In this document: positions 8,453 through 17,754 of the stretch, in pieces
Position numbering within the stretch: position 1 is the stretch's first letter
Layout: every line of letters starts with the position of its first letter
DNA from: an uncultured Mollicutes bacterium
Lineage (GTDB): Bacteria > Bacillota_I > Bacilli_A > ML615J-28 > CAG-313
Assembly: GCA_900539265.1 (NCBI GenBank)
Contig: UQBM01000015.1
Span: 1-47,983, forward strand
DNA: 47,983 bases
Direction of reading: 5' to 3'
The notes under the pieces: generated by a model
What the model saw: the letters and a program-made list of their open reading frames with translations, nothing else
Told to the model about the DNA's origin: nothing
The model's database searches: none
Made by a program: the position numbers and the translations under genes

Positions 8453-11416
8453 ATGAAAAAAAGAATTATATGTTTATTCATGATCAGTTTTATCGCTATT
8501 TTTCTAACATCATGTAATAAAAAATTTACAGTTAATTTTGATACTGATGGAGGTACAACAGTTGCCGCTGTTGAAGTAAAAAAGGGAGAAACTTTAGAAG
8601 AACCGACTGCTCCTACTAAAGATGGCTATATCTTTGTGGAATGGCAGTTAGATGGTAAAACGTATGATTTTAGTCAAAAAGTGAAAAGCAATTTTACTTT
8701 AAAGGCGAAATGGGAGCAAGTAGTACAACTTACAAAACCAACTGATTTAAAAATAGAAGATAATATTTTAAGTTGGCAAGCAGTAGAAGGGGCCCAAACA
8801 TATGATATTTATATTGATGATGAATTGAAGGCTACAAATCTTACTACAACAACTTATCAGATTCCTTCTGAAATTAGTTTAGCTTATATTTATGTGGTTG
8901 CGAAATCTAAAACCGGAGAATCAGAATCATCAGAAATATTAAATTATCAAGTTAGTTTATCAGATGAGGAAGTAAATCAATTTTTAGTAGATTCTGGTCT
9001 TAATTATATTGATGATGCGTTTAAAAGTGCTATCAAACTATTAGCTATTGCTTGTAAAAAGTATAATGTTTCGGTAGATGATTTAAAAAAGTTGAGTTCT
9101 GATGAAGGAGTATTGGAATTAGTATTAAAATATATAGAAGATGAAAGAGTTTCTGATTTATTATCTGTTGCCTTATTGTATGCATCAGAACTATTTAATT
9201 CACAAATTCATCAGATGTTAGTAGATAATGTTGTGAATCCCGAAGGATATGATGAGGCTTTACAAACAGTTTTTACGAAACTAGTGAATAACGATGCCTA
9301 TCAAACAACCTTTACAAAGGCAAAGGATGATTTAAAATTTGTGAATCTTGTTGCTCCATGTCTTGCTTGGGTAGCTAGTTATGCTGATAATTATACTGTT
9401 TCTAATGTATTTGATTTTTTAACAATCTTACAATCACTTTGTCCGCAGTATAAATTGACTAGAAATGATTTAACAATAAATTTTACGAATAACATTACAA
9501 ACGAAAGTTATACTTTAACGTTAGATGAAATTGAAACGCTTATTTGTTATTATATGAACAATAAAGATACGAATGAAAATGAAAATGTAATTCATACTTA
9601 TTTTCAAACTGCTATGTTATATCAAAAATTAGAAACTGCATCAATTAACATTTATCAAAACAATCCAGCTTTCAGAAAAACTATCATTCAAAAAATGCCT
9701 CAAATTGGTAAACGTGTGCAAGCTATATTCCAAGCTTATACGACAGTGATGGCATCAAATGAAGATTTTCAAAATTTGATTACTGCTTTTCAAACGGCTG
9801 ATACAAGAGAAAAACTGCTTGCGGCATTATTAGATGCACAAACTTTGAAGAATAATCTAGTCGAAGTCATTGACAAGGCTTTACCAACTAAAGAGGATAT
9901 CGATATTCTCGCACAACTTGTAGATACTTTATCATTTAGTGATATTCTATATTGTATGACTGATAATGCAAATGGTGGAATTAGAATCGAAGGAATCGAA
10001 TATTTTGTCGAGTATTTAAAAACAATTTTAAGTACTGCGAATACATGCATTGATTTTGTTACATCAATTGATACGGCAAGTTATGATATTATTTCCATCA
10101 TTGAAGCATATATAATGGGCAATCCTGAACAAGCAGAAATTGCAAATGCTGAAATTCAAAAACTCATTGCTAATTTACAAGAAGCATTATTACAAAATGA
10201 GGATATACAAAACTTTGATCAAACAGGTTTATATTATATTGCTAAATTTGCTCTTATGACAAATGGTTTCAATTTGGATTCACAATTCTCTTTAGTATTT
10301 GGTCAAGCAATGGACGAAGAATTGTTTAATAGACTTTTTGATGAAATGGAAGAACTTTTAGAATATATATCTGTCGATTCTGCTTATGCTGAACAATTAG
10401 CTATGATGCTTTATGAAACTATTTTTATGGCTAAGGCACCCGAAGTTTCATATGAAGTGGTTTGTGAATTGTTACATCAAGTATTTACATATGTAGATAA
10501 AGATGTTTTAAATGAATATAAAGATCTATTAGTAGGATGTTTTGAATATTATTTTTATAGTAGTAATTTAAGAAAAGAGATGCTTCAAAATAATGAAGAA
10601 TTTGATGTTTTGAAAAAAGCGGAAGAACTATATCAATGCATATATGACAACTTTGAAACTTTAAAACCATTCTTGGAAATGATGTTACAAACAAATTTAA
10701 TAGGAAATTTTGAGACATCCGGTTATGAAGAGAATAAAAATATATTGATTGAAAATTTAAACAATTGGAAAGTATTGTTTGCTAATTCAAATACAACTCC
10801 TACAAAAATTATTACAGTTATTGATTTAATTGAAAAATTAACAACTGGTGAGGGAGTATCAGCTGCTGATAAAGCATTTTTCAACGATGCGTTATTAACT
10901 AAAATTGATCAATTATTGGCATTAGTCGATTGTTATTCATTTGCCTTAACGACTGAGCAAAAAGATTTGATTTATGATTTTGAATATTATTTGAATATTG
11001 ATTGGCAATATCCTAGTATTTATGAATTAAGTGTTATAACTCAAACAATTGATAATCAAACGATAGATTATTTAGTAGTATCTATTAAAGAAGAAATTTT
11101 CAATCTTTATCAAGATAATCTTTCTAAGGGAAATTTTTCAAAGTTAGAGTTGAAATTAGAAATAGGTAATGCTTCGTATAGTGGATACCTTTCTTTAAAT
11201 GCTGTAGATGAACCAAATATTTTTGGTATAGTATCTTTTGATGATATTGCCTCATCACTTGGTTATCGTTTATCTGAATTAAATGATATACTAAATAATG
11301 ATGCTTTGGCTAATCTTAAGATTTCATATATTGGTTTAAATATACTGTATAATGGTGAAGAATTGTATTTTTCTGGTGCTGTTTCAGATAATATCACTCA
11401 ATATTTTTTCAATTAA
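8453..11416 (+). CDS. Large surface lipoprotein with InlB-type repeat and Fn3-like domain
   Basis: The start at 8453 follows GGAAGGG and gives a classic lipoprotein signal peptide ending in LTSC (Cys21). After it comes one InlB B-repeat (Listeria-Bacteroides type, FDTDGGTTV ... GYIFVEWQLDGK), about residues 24-89. A fibronectin III-like domain follows (~92-175: LSWQAVEGAQTYDIYIDDE). The remaining ~800 residues are helical, acidic and of no family I recognise, with many short amphipathic helices that look like an array of alpha-helical repeats. No enzyme motif is seen. Mature protein about 967 aa. It is a single-gene unit with its own promoter and terminator. The lipoprotein at 45211 shares the signal-plus-repeat design. 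Confidence 0.8.
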   Translation: MKKRIICLFMISFIAIFLTSCNKKFTVNFDTDGGTTVAAVEVKKGETLEEPTAPTKDGYIFVEWQLDGKTYDFSQKVKSNFTLKAKWEQVVQLTKPTDLKIEDNILSWQAVEGAQTYDIYIDDELKATNLTTTTYQIPSEISLAYIYVVAKSKTGESESSEILNYQVSLSDEEVNQFLVDSGLNYIDDAFKSAIKLLAIACKKYNVSVDDLKKLSSDEGVLELVLKYIEDERVSDLLSVALLYASELFNSQIHQMLVDNVVNPEGYDEALQTVFTKLVNNDAYQTTFTKAKDDLKFVNLVAPCLAWVASYADNYTVSNVFDFLTILQSLCPQYKLTRNDLTINFTNNITNESYTLTLDEIETLICYYMNNKDTNENENVIHTYFQTAMLYQKLETASINIYQNNPAFRKTIIQKMPQIGKRVQAIFQAYTTVMASNEDFQNLITAFQTADTREKLLAALLDAQTLKNNLVEVIDKALPTKEDIDILAQLVDTLSFSDILYCMTDNANGGIRIEGIEYFVEYLKTILSTANTCIDFVTSIDTASYDIISIIEAYIMGNPEQAEIANAEIQKLIANLQEALLQNEDIQNFDQTGLYYIAKFALMTNGFNLDSQFSLVFGQAMDEELFNRLFDEMEELLEYISVDSAYAEQLAMMLYETIFMAKAPEVSYEVVCELLHQVFTYVDKDVLNEYKDLLVGCFEYYFYSSNLRKEMLQNNEEFDVLKKAEELYQCIYDNFETLKPFLEMMLQTNLIGNFETSGYEENKNILIENLNNWKVLFANSNTTPTKIITVIDLIEKLTTGEGVSAADKAFFNDALLTKIDQLLALVDCYSFALTTEQKDLIYDFEYYLNIDWQYPSIYELSVITQTIDNQTIDYLVVSIKEEIFNLYQDNLSKGNFSKLELKLEIGNASYSGYLSLNAVDEPNIFGIVSFDDIASSLGYRLSELNDILNNDALANLKISYIGLNILYNGEELYFSGAVSDNITQYFFN

Positions 11417-11429
11417 TTGTATCATTTTA

Positions 11430-11486
11430 AAAAAAGATATCTTTAAATAAGAAGGCAAAACTTATTTTGAAGATGTCTTTTTTCAT
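11430..11486 (+). terminator. Terminator after the large lipoprotein gene
   Basis: A long imperfect stem pairs about 11431-11451 with 11461-11483 and ends in a T-run. Confidence 0.65.
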
Positions 11487-11505
11487 TGAAAGAAAATAGC
11501 ATATC

Positions 11506-11534
11506 TTGATAAAATCATTAGTTTTTGATATAAT
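11506..11534 (+). promoter_or_regulatory. Enolase promoter
   Basis: TTGATA (11506-11511), 17 bp, TATAAT (11529-11534). The leader to the eno start is about 100 nt. Confidence 0.75.
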
Positions 11535-11641
11535 AGATTTGTTTTATAAAAATATCCTGAAAAGTGGTATATTTTTTAATAAAATGGCTATAGTAATAAT
11601 AGGAAAATAATGTATAAAATTATAAAAAGGAGATAGATAAT

Positions 11642-12931
11642 ATGCCATATATTGTAGATGTTTACGCAAGAGAAGTTCTTGATTCAAGGGGAAATCCAAC
11701 GGTTGAGGTTGAGGTAACAACGGAATCTGGAGCATATGGTAGAGCCATTGTTCCTAGTGGGGCATCAACTGGTGAATATGAGGCTTTAGAACTAAGAGAT
11801 AAAGATCAATCTAGATATTTAGGGAAAGGTGTTTTAAAAGCGGTTGAAAATGTCAATGATGTGATTGCCCCTGAAATTATTGGTTATGATGTAACAAGTC
11901 AAATGTTAATTGATCAAGTGATGATTCAATTAGATTCAACGAAAAATAAAGAAAAACTAGGAGCAAATGCTATTTTAGGAGTATCCCTTGCATGTGCTAA
12001 GGCCGCAGCTGATTATTATGATATGCCACTTTATCGCTATTTGGGTGGTGCTTATGGACATGTTTTACCTACACCAATGATGAATATATTAAATGGTGGA
12101 GCACATGCGGATTGGTGTATTGATATTCAAGAAATCATGATTGTACCAGTTTCTTGTAAAACATTTAAAAAAGCTTTACAAATGGCATCAGAAGTTTTTC
12201 ATCATTTAAAAGATGTTTTAAAATCAAGAGGACTTGTTACATCTGTTGGTGATGAAGGAGGATATGCACCAAAATTAAATTCTAATGAAGATGCTTTAAA
12301 TGTAGTTTTAGAGGCAATTCAAAAGGCAGGATATCTTCCAGGTAAAGATATTTATTTAGCTTTAGACGTTGCTTCTAGTGAATTTTATAATAGTGAAGAT
12401 AAAACGTATAAATTAAAAAGTGAGAATAAAACATTAACATCAGAGGAAATGATTGCTTTTTTAGAAAAATTAGTTCATACTTATCCGATTATTTCCATTG
12501 AAGATGGGTTAGATCAAAATGATTGGGCAGGTTGGAAACAGCTTACTAAAAGACTCGGTAAAAAAGTTCAACTTGTTGGTGATGATTTATTTGTTACTAA
12601 CACGATGCGACTTACTAGAGGTATTAAAGAAGGAGTTGCCAATGCCATTTTAATTAAACTAAATCAAATTGGTACTTTAACAGAAACTTTAGCGGCTATT
12701 GAAATGGCTAAGAGAGCTGGTTATACAGCAATTATTTCGCATCGTAGTGGTGAAAGTGAAGATACGACGATTGCGGATATTGCAGTTGGATTAAATGCAG
12801 GTCAAATTAAAACAGGATCACTTTCTAGAACAGATAGAATTGCTAAATATAATCAATTATTGAGAATCGAAGATGATTTACAAGAGAGTGCGATTTTTGA
12901 TGGCTTGAAATCTTTTTATAATTTAAAATAA
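11642..12931 (+). CDS. eno: Enolase
   Basis: Converts 2-phosphoglycerate to phosphoenolpyruvate in glycolysis and needs Mg. Full length (429 aa). It begins with EVLDSRGNPTVEVEV and carries the mobile loop SGASTGEYEALELRD, the general base/acid region VGDEGGYAP, the metal ligand segments LALDVASSEFY, SIEDGLDQNDW and VGDDLFVTN, and the C-terminal signature IISHRSGESEDTTIADIAV. AAAAGGAG precedes the ATG. It is transcribed alone between two terminators. GpmI, the preceding enzyme in glycolysis, is encoded at 3153. Confidence 0.98.
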   Translation: MPYIVDVYAREVLDSRGNPTVEVEVTTESGAYGRAIVPSGASTGEYEALELRDKDQSRYLGKGVLKAVENVNDVIAPEIIGYDVTSQMLIDQVMIQLDSTKNKEKLGANAILGVSLACAKAAADYYDMPLYRYLGGAYGHVLPTPMMNILNGGAHADWCIDIQEIMIVPVSCKTFKKALQMASEVFHHLKDVLKSRGLVTSVGDEGGYAPKLNSNEDALNVVLEAIQKAGYLPGKDIYLALDVASSEFYNSEDKTYKLKSENKTLTSEEMIAFLEKLVHTYPIISIEDGLDQNDWAGWKQLTKRLGKKVQLVGDDLFVTNTMRLTRGIKEGVANAILIKLNQIGTLTETLAAIEMAKRAGYTAIISHRSGESEDTTIADIAVGLNAGQIKTGSLSRTDRIAKYNQLLRIEDDLQESAIFDGLKSFYNLK

Positions 12932-12985
12932 AAAAAGCATTTAAATAGCATCTTTTTAAAAGGTGCTATTTAAATGTTTTTTATT
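12932..12985. terminator. Bidirectional terminator between eno and lit
   Basis: CATTTAAATAGCA (12938-12950) pairs with TGCTATTTAAATG (12964-12976), with A-run before and T-run after. It serves eno on + and lgt-lit on -. The last codons and stop of lit lie inside the hairpin. Confidence 0.85.
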
Positions 12986-13807
12986 TTTATAATGAGATTT
13001 AAATAATATAGATTTTAAATTAGAACCATATTTTTTTAATAATCCACAAATGATAAGAGAACAAACTAAAATACTAATAAAAGTAATTCCAATTATAAGC
13101 CCAATATGCATAAAGAAATCGCCTGTTAATACATTAGTTAAAGTATCACAATAATGAAATGACAAAGCAAGTTCAACTTTATCACTATCGGGGAAGATGA
13201 TTTTATGAAAAATTTCAAAAGCCAAATCAAAATCGACTATTGCAAAAATGGCTACAAGAATTCCTAAAATTATAAAAATAGAAACAGTAATTAAATATGT
13301 TTTAAAAAAAATTGGTAAAATATTTTTTCTTCGTATTACTAAATAAACAACGAAAACAATAAAAAGGATAAGACAGATGTAACAAAGTTTAATTCCACCA
13401 ATAAAAAGAACCTTAACATCTTGCATGTGAATGATTGCTTGCTCAGAAAAAAAATTAACTGGTCCTTCAGAGGTTAATACTTGAAATTGCATACTATCAA
13501 CATCGCTATGATATAAATAATTGATGATATGATTAGTAGCTTTTATCAAATCATCTTTTGTCACATCATATTTAGGCCAATAACAATCATAATAAGAATT
13601 AGTTGTTTCATCATAGTGTTGATGGGAATCACCATTAAAAGTATATTTTTCAAGAATTTCTTCAACATTATTTTTATCTTGTTCTTTTAAATAGTAAGAT
13701 TTAGATTTAGCGATAGGAAGAATGCTAATGCAACCGACTAAAATAATGAAAATAATTGAAGCAAGAATCAATATAATGCGATCAATAATATTTAAAAATT
13801 TATTCAT
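12956..13807 (-). CDS. lit: Lipoprotein intramolecular transacylase (Lit), DUF1461/TIGR01906 family
   Basis: Integral membrane protein of the family that includes Enterococcus and Bacillus Lit, which moves an acyl chain from the diacylglyceryl group to the N-terminus of the lipoprotein Cys to give the lyso form. It has an N-terminal membrane segment, an extracytoplasmic domain, the conserved FFSEQAIIHMQDVKVLF (His127), three more membrane segments and FDLAFEIFHKIIFPDSD (His201). The two His are 74 apart, close to the spacing of the catalytic pair known in Bacillus Lit. The start at 13807 overlaps the lgt stop by 8 nt (ATGAATAA) and has AGGA upstream. A longer start at 13837 has no ribosome site. 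The overlap with lgt supports the call strongly. Confidence 0.85.
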   Translation of the reverse strand: MNKFLNIIDRIILILASIIFIILVGCISILPIAKSKSYYLKEQDKNNVEEILEKYTFNGDSHQHYDETTNSYYDCYWPKYDVTKDDLIKATNHIINYLYHSDVDSMQFQVLTSEGPVNFFSEQAIIHMQDVKVLFIGGIKLCYICLILFIVFVVYLVIRRKNILPIFFKTYLITVSIFIILGILVAIFAIVDFDLAFEIFHKIIFPDSDKVELALSFHYCDTLTNVLTGDFFMHIGLIIGITFISILVCSLIICGLLKKYGSNLKSILFKSHYKNKKHLNSTF

Positions 13808-14669
13808 TGATATTCGGATCCTTTGTTTTTTCTTCATTTATTTGTTCTAAATTATGATGGTTATTGGTTTCCGCAGTCGGTTCTAAAACATTTTTCTTTT
13901 GGAGCCAATTTTCTAGAGGGTTGCGCCATATTAATAATACAATTCCCCACAAAAACATAATAATACTCATAAATTGTGATGGGGATAGAAAACCAAAAGG
14001 ACTAGAACCCCTATCATCACCTCTTAAGTATTCAAGTAAGAATCTAAAAACATTGTAACCAATAAAATACCATCCACAGCGATTCTTTTTAATAAAGAAA
14101 AATAAGATAGCTGCAAATATAAATAAGAAAACTGCTTCATATAACTGAGTAGGTAAAATCCAAGCATATGTAGTACCAGCTTCATTTATTGGATAATAGA
14201 TAGATAAAAAAGTATGAGGTTCAACTGTTTTTCCATAACAACATCCTCCGAAGAAACAGCCAATTCTACCAAACCCATGGGCTACACAAAGTCCAACCAC
14301 AATGATATCTAGGAAAAAAAACATTTTGCTGCGGTCATATTTCATTATAAAGTAATAAATAATGAAGTATGATAAAATACCACCAAAAAGACCTCCAGAA
14401 AAAGTAATACCCCACCATTCCCAATTAAAACTACCTGTTTCTTTATAGGTAGAAATATTGTGCCATAAAGCATCAAAGAAAACGGCACTTAAGGCAAATA
14501 TTGCTCCCGCAAGCCCACAAACGATAATTAATTTATCTATTTTTTTCTCACTTATATGGTTTTTTCTAAACAGTGTTAAAATGATTAAAGCAAAGCATAA
14601 AACGCCAATTGATACCATTAATCCGAATGTAGGGATTGTGATACCAAAGATATGTAATTCTGGTTTCAT
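13800..14669 (-). CDS. lgt: Prolipoprotein diacylglyceryl transferase (Lgt)
   Basis: Transfers diacylglyceryl from phosphatidylglycerol to the lipobox Cys of prolipoproteins. The start at 14669 is used because AAAGGAG precedes it and the protein begins MKPELHIFGITIPTFG like known Lgt; a further upstream ATG at 14720 lies at the promoter. The signature HGFGRIGCFFGGCCYG (Arg135) is intact, as is the C-terminal block FRFLLEYLRGDDRG. It has seven hydrophobic segments and then an unusual polar tail of about 40 residues rich in Asn, Glu and Lys. Its gene overlaps lit by 8 nt. Substrates in the window are the five lipoproteins at 8453, 24723, 35974, 45211 and similar. Confidence 0.96.
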   Translation of the reverse strand: MKPELHIFGITIPTFGLMVSIGVLCFALIILTLFRKNHISEKKIDKLIIVCGLAGAIFALSAVFFDALWHNISTYKETGSFNWEWWGITFSGGLFGGILSYFIIYYFIMKYDRSKMFFFLDIIVVGLCVAHGFGRIGCFFGGCCYGKTVEPHTFLSIYYPINEAGTTYAWILPTQLYEAVFLFIFAAILFFFIKKNRCGWYFIGYNVFRFLLEYLRGDDRGSSPFGFLSPSQFMSIIMFLWGIVLLIWRNPLENWLQKKNVLEPTAETNNHHNLEQINEEKTKDPNINE

Positions 14670-14699
14670 TTTAAACTCCTTTCTAAATGAATTGTTAAT

Positions 14700-14727
14700 A
14701 TTATAACACAAAATTTTCAAATGTAAA
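14700..14727 (-). promoter_or_regulatory. Promoter of lgt-lit
   Basis: On the minus strand, TTTACA (14727-14722), 16 bp, then TATAAT (14705-14700). Confidence 0.6.
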
Positions 14728-14769
14728 CATAAAATGCAAGATATCTCAAGAAAACCCTTAATACCTTTC

Positions 14770-14798
14770 TTGAAAAAAATTTTGAATTATTGTATAAT
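14770..14798 (+). promoter_or_regulatory. Promoter of the rsmB operon
   Basis: TTGAAA (14770-14775), 17 bp, TATAAT (14793-14798), upstream of the run of overlapping genes from 14820 to 19923. Confidence 0.75.
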
Positions 14799-14819
14799 AA
14801 TATCAAAAGTAGGTGATAG

Positions 14820-15479
14820 ATGATGGTAGATAGTATTTTGCAAAATTTTACAAAAACCAAAAGAGATGTAATATATATGGATATATTAATGAATCATATA
14901 GTAAATCAAATGTTAAAAGAAAAATGGCAATTCACACGAAATACTTATGATAACCTTGAGGAAAATTTAAATAAATATCAACATGGTGATAAAACTTCAC
15001 TCACTAAAAATTATATTATTAATGATAATGAAACACTCCTTCAAATGATTTATGAATTTAAAGAAGATCTATATCCAATCTTTGATTCAAATCTTTTTCT
15101 TTTATTAGATTCATTTACTGAGATTGAATTGGAAAAATTGCAAAAAAGAATAAAGAATCTTTTTTCTACCTATCATCATTTTCCCGTTTTGCAAGAGGTT
15201 TTACTTCAAGATGAAACTCCTAAAATCAAAATTTTTCTAAAAAATTTAATTTATTTCTTAAATCAACATTTATCAAGTCAGGATTTAAAATTTATTCCTT
15301 TTGAAAACATTTATTCTTTAATAGAATTAGAACAATTTACAAAAGATGATTATTTAAAAACCTATCAAATTACTACTAAGGCTTTAAAGTATTTGAAAGA
15401 TAAAACTCTATTTAAAGAAGAATATTTACAGATACGTTTTAATGTATTTATTATGCTTGCGGGAGAAAAAGATGTTTAA
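14820..15479 (+). CDS. Hypothetical protein, first gene of the rsmB operon
   Basis: I do not recognise this 219-aa protein. It looks soluble and largely alpha-helical, with acidic and Lys-rich helices and no signal peptide or membrane segment. AGGTGA lies at a suitable distance from the ATG at 14820. Its stop overlaps the rsmB start by 8 nt, so the two are translationally coupled. In Bacillus this slot upstream of rsmB is filled by fmt, but this sequence has none of the formyltransferase motifs. A role in translation is suggested only by the neighbours. Confidence 0.65.
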   Translation: MMVDSILQNFTKTKRDVIYMDILMNHIVNQMLKEKWQFTRNTYDNLEENLNKYQHGDKTSLTKNYIINDNETLLQMIYEFKEDLYPIFDSNLFLLLDSFTEIELEKLQKRIKNLFSTYHHFPVLQEVLLQDETPKIKIFLKNLIYFLNQHLSSQDLKFIPFENIYSLIELEQFTKDDYLKTYQITTKALKYLKDKTLFKEEYLQIRFNVFIMLAGEKDV

Positions 15480-16707
15480 TTATATAATAAATAGTTTAAT
15501 TGAGATATTAAACCAAAATGGCTATACCAATTTAGTCGTTAGTAAAACTTTAAATAAAACAAAGTTTAATGACTATGAGAAAAGACTATATACAAAGATA
15601 GTTTATGGTGTAGTAGAAAATAAGATATTATTAGATTATAATCTTCAACCCCTTACTAAAGGTAAAAGAATTAAACCTTTTGTTCGAAATGCTTTAAGAG
15701 TAGGAGTTTATGGGATTGATAATTTAAATTTACCAAGTTATTATTTTGTAAATGAGATTGTGGCAAGTATAAAGAAATTAGATTATAAAGCCTCAACATT
15801 TGTTAATGCTCTTTTACGGAAGTATCAACAAATGCCTAAAAGAAATTTAGATAATTTATCCAAAATAGAATGGTATAGTATGAAGTATAGTCTTCCTCAA
15901 GAACTTACTAAACTACTCTATCAACAATACCAAGATAGAATTGTTGACTTTTTTTTAAAAAATGATGAAGTATATAATACATATCGAATCAATCCATTAA
16001 AAACCACAATAGAAGCTGTCAAGGCGACGTTAGAAAAAGATAATATTTTATATACGTTAGAAGATGATATGATTTTACAGACTAAAACTAGTTTAATTCA
16101 TAGTAGTTTATTTAAAAATGGAAAGATAATTGCACAAGATAAATCAAGTATTATGGTTGGTAAAATATTGAATCCTCTTAAAAATGATGTTATTCTTGAT
16201 GCTTGTAGTGCACCAGGATCTAAAGCAATGCAACTTGCAAGTATGATTGATAATAAAGGAAGGATTATTGCAATGGATATTTATCCTCATAAAATTCAAT
16301 TAATTGAAGATAACATTGCTAAAATGGGAGTGACCTGTGTAAAAACAATGCAAGCAGATGCCACGGTTGTTCATTTTGATTTTCTTTTTGATAAAATTTT
16401 AGTAGATGCTCCTTGTTCTGGATTAGGTGTTATTAGGCATAAACCCGATTTAAAATATCAAATGACGCTTGAAAAAATTGCATCCATAAAAAAAACACAA
16501 GAAAAAATTTTAGAAAATATTGTACAATATTTAAAACCTAATGGTATTTTAGTATACAGTACATGTACTATCAACAAAGAAGAAAATGAGGATATGATGA
16601 AACAATTTCTATTAAAGCATCCATCATTTAAAAAAGAAAAAGAAGTTAAGGTGCTTCCATCAAATAAAGAAGATGGATTTTATATATGTAGATTACGAGG
16701 TATTTAA
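15472..16707 (+). CDS. rsmB: 16S rRNA (cytosine-C5-)-methyltransferase RsmB
   Basis: Methylates a cytosine in 16S rRNA (C967 in E. coli numbering) with S-adenosylmethionine. An N-terminal NusB-like helical domain (about 1-130) is followed by the catalytic domain with the SAM motif DACSAPGSKAMQLAS, the motif IV VDAPCSGLGVIRHKPDL and the motif VI YSTCTINKEENE; the Cys in PCSG and in STC are the catalytic pair. The start at 15472 is preceded by GGGAG and gives MFNYIINSL. At 411 aa it is slightly shorter than the Bacillus protein. It abuts rlmN with no gap. Confidence 0.95.
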   Translation: MFNYIINSLIEILNQNGYTNLVVSKTLNKTKFNDYEKRLYTKIVYGVVENKILLDYNLQPLTKGKRIKPFVRNALRVGVYGIDNLNLPSYYFVNEIVASIKKLDYKASTFVNALLRKYQQMPKRNLDNLSKIEWYSMKYSLPQELTKLLYQQYQDRIVDFFLKNDEVYNTYRINPLKTTIEAVKATLEKDNILYTLEDDMILQTKTSLIHSSLFKNGKIIAQDKSSIMVGKILNPLKNDVILDACSAPGSKAMQLASMIDNKGRIIAMDIYPHKIQLIEDNIAKMGVTCVKTMQADATVVHFDFLFDKILVDAPCSGLGVIRHKPDLKYQMTLEKIASIKKTQEKILENIVQYLKPNGILVYSTCTINKEENEDMMKQFLLKHPSFKKEKEVKVLPSNKEDGFYICRLRGI

Positions 16708-17754
16708 ATGAAAAAAAATATCTATGATTATTCTTTAGAAGAGTTAAAGGCATATTTAACTACTAAAGGGGAAAAACCTTTTAGAGCCAAACAAATTTTT
16801 GAATGGTTATATCGCTTTCGGGTTGATAACTTTAATTTGATGACTAATATTGCTAAAACAACTATTAAGTTACTCAATGATGAGTTTGAATTGAAATTAT
16901 TAGAACTTGTAACTAAACAGATAGCTAATGATGGCACTATTAAATATTTATTTAGATTAAATGATGGAAAGTTAATTGAAACAGTTCTAATGCGTCATCA
17001 TTATGGTAATAGTATATGCGTTACTAGTGAGGTTGGCTGTAATATGGGATGTGCTTTTTGTGCTAGTGGGGAACTCAATAAAATTAGAAACCTTACAATC
17101 GGTGAAATGGTTTTACAAGTTTTAATGGTACAAAGAGATTTAGATTCTAATTTTCAAAGAGTATCTAATATTGTGGTAATGGGGATTGGTGAACCTTTTG
17201 ATAATTATGATAATGTAATAGAATTTTTACGTATTTTAAATTATCCTAATGGTTTTGAAATTGGTGCACGTCATATTACAGTATCTACTTGTGGGATTGT
17301 ACCTAAAATTAAAGAATTTGCTAATTTTGATTTGCAAGTTAATTTAGCAATTAGTCTACATGCTCCAAACAACATTATCCGCAATCAAATGATGAAAATT
17401 AATAAAAAATATCCTCTCGAACAATTAATAGAAGCAGTAAAAGAATATGTTGCTAAAACCAATAGACGAGTTACGTTTGAATATATTTTATTATCTAAAA
17501 TCAATGATGAAATTTACCATGCGGAAGAGTTGGCCAAACTTATTAGAGGAATAAATTGTTATGTAAATTTAATACCATATAATGAGATAAGTACGAAACC
17601 ATTTAAACAAACATCTAAAAAGAAGGCTGATGCTTTTTTTGAAGTTTTACGAAAAAATGGTATTCATGCTACAATTAGAATAGAACATGGTTCTGATATT
17701 ATGGCTGCTTGTGGACAATTAAGAGCCAAAAGATTAAAGGAAGAAAGTAAATGA
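16708..17754 (+). CDS. rlmN: Dual-specificity 23S rRNA/tRNA adenine-C2 methyltransferase RlmN
   Basis: Radical-SAM enzyme that methylates C2 of A2503 in 23S rRNA and A37 in some tRNAs. The [4Fe-4S] motif CNMGCAFC is at Cys111, Cys115 and Cys118, and the C-terminal catalytic Cys335 lies in IMAACGQLR. It has the usual length (348 aa) and an N-terminal accessory domain (KGEKPFRAKQIFEWLYRF). The ATG follows the rsmB stop directly, with ACGAGG upstream inside rsmB. It overlaps rsgA by 4 nt (ATGA). Confidence 0.97.
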   Translation: MKKNIYDYSLEELKAYLTTKGEKPFRAKQIFEWLYRFRVDNFNLMTNIAKTTIKLLNDEFELKLLELVTKQIANDGTIKYLFRLNDGKLIETVLMRHHYGNSICVTSEVGCNMGCAFCASGELNKIRNLTIGEMVLQVLMVQRDLDSNFQRVSNIVVMGIGEPFDNYDNVIEFLRILNYPNGFEIGARHITVSTCGIVPKIKEFANFDLQVNLAISLHAPNNIIRNQMMKINKKYPLEQLIEAVKEYVAKTNRRVTFEYILLSKINDEIYHAEELAKLIRGINCYVNLIPYNEISTKPFKQTSKKKADAFFEVLRKNGIHATIRIEHGSDIMAACGQLRAKRLKEESK

